Assembly (NCBI GenBank): GCA_002633005.1
Contig: NMRA01000422.1
Coordinates: 248,001-312,000 of the forward strand
Direction: 5' to 3'
DNA from: Phoronis australis
Taxonomy: Eukaryota; Phoronida; Phoronidae
Length of the DNA: 64,000 nucleotides
The number at the start of each line of letters is the position of its first letter. The stretch's first letter is position 1. Shown here piece by piece: positions 27,001 to 36,000 of the stretch. The notes under the pieces were generated by a model that was not told the DNA's origin, did no database searches, and saw only the letters and a program-made list of their open reading frames with translations. The position numbers were made by a program, and so were the translations under genes.

Positions 27001-30000
27001 GCACTATTTTTAACTCAACAATGAAACATATGAAGCTCTACCTGCCACGTCGATGTAAACAGCCCAATACCACCCCTGGGTGATTGTTTCGATGCAAATG
27101 TTTGGATGTCTAGTTCTTCCAAGTACTCCGCCAAGTTAATAGAGACCTGAAAACAATGATATATTAGCAAACATAACAGTATGTGATAGCTTCTTTAATC
27201 TTAAGAATCCAGACATAACCCATTTACAGGGAATGTTATCCATGTAAAGATCAGGGGTGGTGGGAAGGGGTCCAGGATTTTGAGTTGGGGGGTTAGGGCA
27301 GAGTAGGGTTTTGGCTATCAGACATTCACCCCCTGCCCCCCAACTGCCAATTGATCTTGTAGCGTTTTAGGGGGCCGGGGCCATGGCCCCTTAGCTGTCC
27401 TTTGAATCCACCATTGAAGATAATGGCATGGTCTTCACGAGAAGTCTTACGTAACCATACAGTAAAAATAAAATTATTATCTCATGTACTACAGTAAACA
27501 TAAAAATACTATATCCTGTACCCCTACCAATCACTTTACTGGCTGACATTTGCAAAGATATTAAATTGAGGTTCCAAGCAAATTTCTAGAGGGAAAAGAA
27601 TATGCCCCTACAGACATGAGGAGATCATTCTAGTCAGTCCATATTCAACTCAACTCAACTCCTAGGTAAAGTTGTACCCAGATTAACTATCACTTTCATC
27701 ATGACACTGAAATATTTGATTTCAATAAAACCAGTCGAACTCGCATTGAATGTGAAAATTTTAAGTCTGAATATGCAAACTTTTGCGACATTCTAGTATT
27801 CCACAACCCGGTAAAAATTCGAAAGCACATACCCAATCCCAAAGTCAAATCACACAGATTTTCATTATTTGCATTGAATTATTTGGTGCAATTAGATAGG
27901 AATTATGCAAGTTTCACTGCGCTTAACAATAGTTAACATGTTGACTGGTGAGAGTTCACTTGGGTACATTGTGACCTATGCCCGGGGGTATTCCAGATAG
28001 GGTACTAGTAGTGGGATCGGGATGTCCTTTCGCATTCAAGAACCTAGATCCTCCGACAAACCTGAGCAATCAGTCAAAATAGGCAATACAATAGTTACAT
28101 TGGTTATTCTAATTTCGAGAGCCAGGCACATGCGCGCACCCAGGGGAGGCTCGAACGAGCACCCCCCACTTGCCGAAGTGGGCATGAAAAGGTCAGCCTC
28201 ATAGAAACAAAAAAAATGAGAAAACGAGACACGAGTCCACTAAAAAACTGTAATTCAGGAATGCACTGTGCACAGCTCTGAACATACCATGTTTTTTTAG
28301 TAAAAGGTCAACATGCCCAAAAATTTGAGCACCCCCCATATTTTAGGATTGGTGCGTAGATGAGGCAAGTGAACCTTGCAAATTATTGACCTGTACTTGT
28401 AGTGATATGAGATTTTAAGATCAGGAGTTTCCAAAAATTACTACGAACATAGACATAAGCACACACAACCAATGCCAATATACCCATCTTGGGAAATGAT
28501 TACACTTTGCCTTGGTAGTTCCCCCCCCCTTGCATTGATCACACTGACACAACCTCAGAAGACAGAAATATAATAGAGTAATAGCCTTATGTGAACGTTA
28601 TGGCTTCCTCTGATGGACCTCCAGAAGTATATTACGCGTTAGAAGTTTAGATAATTCACACACAGAATGAGACTGAGTCCATGTTGGTAAGTGACAGCGT
28701 GACTTGAGTGGCTGACAAACAACTGAACTTATTTAACACGTTCGTTGGAAATCACAGCACCGATTGTGGCCAATCGATTTTAGAATGCTCTCTGGCACTA
28801 ACCTGACTTCCAAAACTTCTGAAATGTCTTCTTGCTGGCTCTGCTCGTAGTAATAATAAACTTCATTGTCGCGGGCTAGCCAACACACGACCTTTCCTTC
28901 GAAGTTGACCGTCGGTTATAAAATTCAAACTGTTGACTTCCGGTGGAAACTGCCTTACGAATACAACTCAACACAAAGGAAACTTGCACAATAACTACGT
29001 TTTTTTTAAGAATTGCATGATTTCCATTGATTACATTGTACTGAGCAGGCCAGTGTCTCAGGGGATTAACATTGGGTGCATTCTTACTGCTGTTGGTCAC
29101 CGGATGTTCGTCTACATTTAAATTCACAAAGACGTGCCGTAATGATTACATAACTGCACTAATTCTGTACTGACCAGGTAAACTTCGTCGTTTTATGGTT
29201 TGTATCTATATAAATGTTAAGTAAACATTCGGGCAACATTTTTTTGAGATGATGGGTTTTGCATAAGCAAACAATAATTTTTTGTTGTAAAATAATGGGA
29301 AAAATTTCGAACCAAAAGTTAAATATCTCACAATATTCAAATTTTAAAAACTTGAAAACGTAAATTTTCATCACATAGAAACCTTAGAGTTTTAATAAAA
29401 TTCAAGTTTTCCACAAATGAAAAAATCTAGTTTTGTGAAAAACTTAAGAAGTCGGGAAATAAATTTTTAAAATTACAAAAACTTAAGTTTTGTGATCAAC
29501 TTAAGTTATCAGAAAAACTTAAGTTTTGTAAGTACAAAAAACTTAAGTTTTCGTGAAAACTTAAGTTATTACTTGAAACTTAAGTTTATTTGTGAAAACT
29601 TAAGTTTTCTGAAAAACTTAACATTGTGCTGAAAAACTTAAGTTTTTGGCGAAAAACTTAAGTTTTAAAAACTTAAGTTTCTTTCAAAAATTTAAGTTTT
29701 GCGGAAGAACTTAAGTTTTTCCTCTAAAACTTAAGTTATTTTCCAAAAACTTAAGTTTTTTCGCCAAAAACTTAAGTTTTCAGCGAAAAACCTAAGTTCA
29801 TTTTTGTAAGGGATTTACAAAGGTTAACAAGTTGTTTATTATAATTTGTTGACGTCAGCTTAAAAACTTCATTTACGGAACTCATGGTGCTTACAGTTAT
29901 ACATGTCAATGGACCTTTCTACAACTGAACAGAAAATGGAATACATCCCCAATAACACCATGGCAGAAAGGCCACGCAGTGTATGCCCGGTCAATATCCA

Positions 30001-33000
30001 AGTGTCTGCCTACTTCAATTAACAGTTAGTGATTTGAACAGCGAAATTGTGTCCCGAACGAATATGAGGAATGGGATCTATTTGTACTGAGATAATTTTC
30101 TAAATTGAATTAAACCTTGAACGATATGGTTCCTCCCCCACGTTATAAAGAACACTACATGTACCTTATTAGTTGTCAAACCAAACTTCGTATAATCCAT
30201 ATTTTGACAACATGAGTCTTACTGAAGAAGCCCAAGTTTGTGAATACCGGCCATTACGAATGAGGAAGCATTTCGAGAAGTTTGAACTAATATTTGATAA
30301 TGATGACGCAGTACTTTGTGAATAACGGTAATCATCCATATTCGCATAGGTTGAGTAGGAATTGGTTACAGTGAGCGGACGTTTGCAAAATTTAAAGTGC
30401 CCTACTTTTTCTTGAAAGCTCTATATTTCAGCTCCGTAGCAAACGTTACATGCGGTTGAAACATCGAAATTTGTTATTTACCCGCCGTACAGGCAACTTT
30501 CGTAGCATGCGATGGCAAGGTCTGAGTAGCCGTGGTCTAAATAATAGTGCATTGGACACAACAGCAGCACTCATGTAAATGGAAAACATTTGGAGTGTTT
30601 CACATCCAGACAAACGAGTATTGCACGAAAATAGCGCTGAATCTTCTCAGTTTAATCGTAGTTCTATATAGAAGCGAAGGACTGGGCGAAAACCTGATGC
30701 AAAGGCGAATTCCGGATATATGCCAACTTTTACACGAATATGACGGTAGAAAATGTCGACCATCACCTAATGTTGGCGTGCCATTTTCTGTTATAGGTGT
30801 AAATCAGGGCTGCGGAGGTGTTCTAACGTCACCCTCCGGCACATTTGGCTTCCCTCCTAGCACAGGTGAAGAATACGGAGCTGGCCTAACCTGCACCTGG
30901 TTTATTTCGTTGCTTGGCCCCGTTGTGCCATTTCTGACGTTCAATTCACTCGACATAGAGTACCACAGCAGATGCATTCATGGCTATGTCCAGGTTTGTT
31001 CTTTATATATTTTATTTCCAAAATCAACTTGCATTTACTGTATATTGCGCTAATCATATTAGGTGCCTTTCAACTGATATTTCAAACCCTATGTATTTTA
31101 AAATTTCAGTACAAATATTTTACCCTCAAGTGGGTGTCGTCTACGGTGTTTTTGTTGTTGGTATAGTCAGCCCATTACGTTTGCCTATGCTGTGCATATA
31201 TGTGACTTGTTTTTTAGGTTCGTAACGGAAATACTAGCACGGCTCCTCTGTTTGATCGCTACTGTGGCACGACAACACCAGCTCCTATCATTGCGTCATC
31301 CAAACTCATTACTGTAACACTCGTTTCAAACGCCATGGTTTCTCGCAACCTTTTCAATATTAGTTACAGATCAGTCGATGGTAAGCATCCGTTTCCTAGT
31401 GTGGTGGCTCCCGGAACCAGTTCACGTCAACTTGTGATATTGTTAAACCCAGTTAGCCTGGGTGCAAAACATAAATAATTAGTTCTGAAAACTACAGTAA
31501 AATAGTGTTCTGTAATAACATGTGGGAATCAATCTTCATAAGGTGTTAGGGGTGTAGTTTAGAGGCTTATGTATAAAAACTGGTTGCGCCAATGCAAGAG
31601 TTCGTTTTGGTGGGTACCAAACACGGAAGATAAACGGTAACAACCTCAGTTATGAATACTTTAAAGGAGCATGCCACCCAAAAAACAACCTAATTTGTAT
31701 CAATTTAGATCGAGTAGTTCTACTCTACAACGACACGTACGGTTGCGTTAACTGACACCTGACGGCAGACGGAGGTGTTGAAATTATCCAATGATGTCAT
31801 CGGTTTCACACGCAGTTTGTTCAGTAGTTCACAACACGGCTTACTGGTGTCAGGTTATCGCTTGAAGTTATCGTTTAACACCAATAAATCATCAAACTTC
31901 GATTTAAAACTCTTTAAAAATACACCGAGTTCTTATAAAAACGGTGTTGTTTTATTTCGCTCTTACGGATTTATTGGTATTTGGACACACCGTAGCCTAC
32001 AAAGTTCGGCAGGCCAATAAGGTCCGTAGTAGGAGTTTGGGGTCTGTTTGGAGATATAATTTCGAAGTATTTTCCGTGAGATACAGACAGGAGAACCTAG
32101 ATCTGTTTTGTGTAGACTTGTGATTTTTTGAGTTCTAAACACAGAACGCTTGTTAGCCGGGCCAATGGCTTGGAGATCGATCAGGCCCGTCGCAGCCGGC
32201 CGGATTGACTCGTTATCCCCGCCAGTGGCTCCGGCAGAAACTGATCAGACATCACGACCATAAACCAGCCAAAGTTCAGTGGAAACTAAACTTTCAGTCA
32301 AGAAAATACTATACTTGTGAGCCAAAGTAATGTGCACCTGTTTATGTTGGTGAATTAGCCACGAAACTGCAAATCTATTTATTCGTCGGGGGCCGCGAAT
32401 TCAGGTTCCGCTTTGGCCACAGCACCGTCAGGGCAGAAGTTGTACATTGACAATAATTATTTGAGTAATGTAAATGTAAATAAAGATTTCCCCAACACTT
32501 GGCCGTGGGATTGAAATCGAGTTGTTTCACAACAGTTTTTGCCAGAAAACATTAAATTAGCATGTGCTCACACGGCCTAGGTGTCCCGTCAATTAGTTTT
32601 ATTGCACCTAAAGTCGACCGGGTAACGCAGTGATTTATTCATTGGTGGCTTCTCAAATCATTTGCACTCACGAACACTCCAAAGGCATTACAAATTGCAT
32701 CTAATGAGACGGACTTTGTTTCAGTTTTATAAAAGTATTGGTTAGGGTGAGAATAATTCATTTTGAAACAGAACGCTCAGTAATAAATGCCAACGATGGC
32801 AACTCGCAATCCCGTCTTAGGACGACCTAGAGCTCATCAGTCCCGACTTCGCAGGTGGATCGTTAAGTTTTACAGGCTATCATTTCAAACAGGAATACAG
32901 TGATGAAGAAATACTAGAGATGCGCCATGAACAAGCACAGACAACGGAGTTATTTGGTAAGCCCGCATTCGCCAGGTACTGTCAACGTCTGCAGGCCACA

Positions 33001-36000
33001 GACACGGAGATGTTTCATTCTTCACTACCATGAGCCACTTCCTAAGCATTTCGGACTCTCGAGGAAGTAAAAAAAACGATATACCTGCTTTCCTTGCAGC
33101 TGCTTATTTCAGACAAGCGGGAACGTTGCACCGCAACATAGCGGCATTCACTGTGCATATGAACCACTGACGTCGCTAGCGTCGTTTCTCACCTTCCTCA
33201 CAGGTTAACGCGACACCTCTTGGCAAGGTAAGGTCGACCGTATGCGAGGCGATGTGGATTTAGTCCGATTAAGACGGCCAAAAATACTAATTAAATCGGG
33301 TGGCATTCTCCTTTAAATCGCCACTGGCGAACTGTACAAGATTTGCAAGTTCGGCGATATGTAATCTTTCGGGCGAAACCATGTGATGAATAATAACCAT
33401 TCACGTTTTGAAAACGATTTCGTTTGAGCGGTGTTGTTACGTTTCGCCGTAACTGGCCGACACAATCAAATTGTGTGATTGACGAGAGTTTTTCTGAGTA
33501 CTGTGTCGTATTTAGAATATTGCAACAACGAGCATTCGACTGAGATGGAGCTCTGACCTCATTCAGCGACAGCATCGTGATGACTCCGTTTCGACTGATA
33601 CGCTGCTGACCAAATATGGCTGTTCTTAAGTTAACCAGTACCCACCGACACGTTTGTGGTCGTCTTGTGACGACAGATAATAGCTCACGAGACAAATTGC
33701 CTGGACATATTAGAAACTTATGTCTTAATTAGAGTTCATTAAACATGATGCATATTCTACAAATAACTGCAACGTTTTGTGACATCAAATTGACGTCCAT
33801 CAGCTCATAATTAGTTGCTTAATATCACGTCAAGTATTTAAAAAAAAACGTCTGTAATGTCAAGTATCTGTACTTTTTCAAGATATTTGGCTCCTGGATT
33901 TCCGATCACCGGACTGAAATTGGTGCGTTGCTACTGATCATTGATTCTTTTCATGAAACTGTGGCGGCACTAAAGTACAGGCGCATTTATTGTTCAATCA
34001 ACATTACCTATGAATCTCAACATTTGCTTACTACACCTAAATACATTTTACGTTACTCTGCAGAATGCAACTGGAGCACGTGGTCGATGTGTTCTAGTTC
34101 GTGCTCACATGGATATCAAAGACAAACCAGAAAATGCGCAGGGCATTCAGTCTCGAGGAGCCGATCTTGTTATGGAAGTACTTGCTGGGATTCGGAACAG
34201 TGGAGCGAATGGGGTGACTGGCGAAACTGTACTCGAAGTTGCAAAGGAGGCGTATCCTCTAGGAGTCGAACTTGTGTAACCCCACGCTACGGTAACCCCC
34301 GATGCGTAGCTGCGTCAATGGAGACCAAATCATGCAATACTCACCCGTGTCCAGTAGACGGAAAATGGTCAACTTGGAACACATGGTCTAAGTGCAGTGT
34401 GTCTTGCGGTACTGGTCAGGCGTTCAGAACGCGAAGTTGCACACCTCCCCAGCACGGAGGCAAGTTGTGCGAAGGTGATGAAAGAAAACACGAACCGTGT
34501 CTGGTCAAGGAGTGTCCAGTGCATGGAAATTGGTCAGAGTGGGCACCATGGTCGTCGTGTAGCAAGACTTGTGATTATGGCCAGATGTCCCGCCTAAGGC
34601 TGTGTTCGCAACCACTACACGGTGGCCTTCCTTGTAAGGGAGACAGCACTGAGTGGAAGAAGTGTCAAATTGTCAGCTGTCAACTCGATGGCATGTGGTC
34701 GGGTTGGGACGAATGGACACTGTGCAACGAAAAGTGCGGTGGTTACAGAACAAGGCAGCGGAAGTGCAACAACCCGTCTCCAGCAAATGACGGAAAGCCG
34801 TGTGATGGTGCTCAACGAGAAAGGGGGGAGTGTCGGAAGTGTGCCGATCCTAATGCTCTAGGGACAGGTAAGTTCATCTTATCACCATTGCCTAATGCAA
34901 ACAAGCACCTGAATGACTAAGCGTCACACGAAAAGGATTAATGAACCGTGATTATTCATCGAATTTGGCCGCCAGTATGTCTAAATGTATGAACGGTTTT
35001 GAATATTTGGTCATATTGTTTGATTATAATGCGATTCGTAAGGAGAGTATTTCATTTTTCGATTTAAGAAACTGTTTTGTTTATAATAAATGGCTAATGC
35101 GAGGCGTTTGTGTTATATTGTTACTAATTTAGGGGAAGCTAACACCGGTGTGGCAACCATAGTTGGAATCACCGTGGGAGGAATCATCGTCATCGTTGTC
35201 ATCGTCGGTGCCGCAATCATTATCTACAAACGAATGTAAGTGTCATTTTTCCTAGGACAAGTCGCACTTCAACCATATAACACCGTGTGCATCTAGTAGA
35301 TCAATCATAGTTAAGTGCATGGTTGCCGCAGTGCTACATAATTCCGATATATCTCTGATATAAATTAGAATTATGTCAATCATAAATAATTATGTCTCAC
35401 CTACATTAATTTTTCTGGCTTAAATTAATTTTTGTCTGATATAATCTTCGAATAATATCGTGCATAATTCATTACTGTCCATCATAATTTTATTTATATC
35501 AGATACAAGTACCATTGAAGAGGCATAGAACGTGAAAGCTTGTTAAAATATCTTTTAAACAATTCCTGGCAAAAGTACCTTCCCGCAACGTCTACAACAT
35601 AGATGTTCACTTTCCCCACTTCCAGAAACAAAAACACAAAATTCACGAATTTTGAAAAACGCATGAAGGAAAAACTCTGTAGTCAAAAAACAGTAATGTT
35701 TCTAATCTCCCTTCCACTTATGATCAATGCGCGCATGCGCTCACAGTCTTACGAGAAACTGCTGACTGACCATGGGCGGCGCAGCACTGAAACAATGGGG
35801 GCTAAAGCCCCCCTAGCCCCCCTGTGGTGCACTGCCTATAGACCATGGGCGGCGAAGTACTGAAAAACGTAGAGGCTATAGCCCCCCAGCCCCCTATGGT
35901 GGGCCGCCAATGCTGATAAGATGGGAATGAAGGACAGATTATCACTGTGTGTTCGAACTCCGAAGTGAAGCAAATATTTTCCAAAAACATTCCAAGTGCA

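Noticed and set aside
29440-29800. CRISPR-like array of palindromes
   Set aside because: Spacers are irregular and mostly under 20 bp, the repeat is only about 14 bp, and the DNA is animal intron.
30547-30796. Open frame upstream of CUB6 as the missing CUB5 half
   Set aside because: Lacks the G(R)YC and FxSD motifs and reads straight through a good acceptor.
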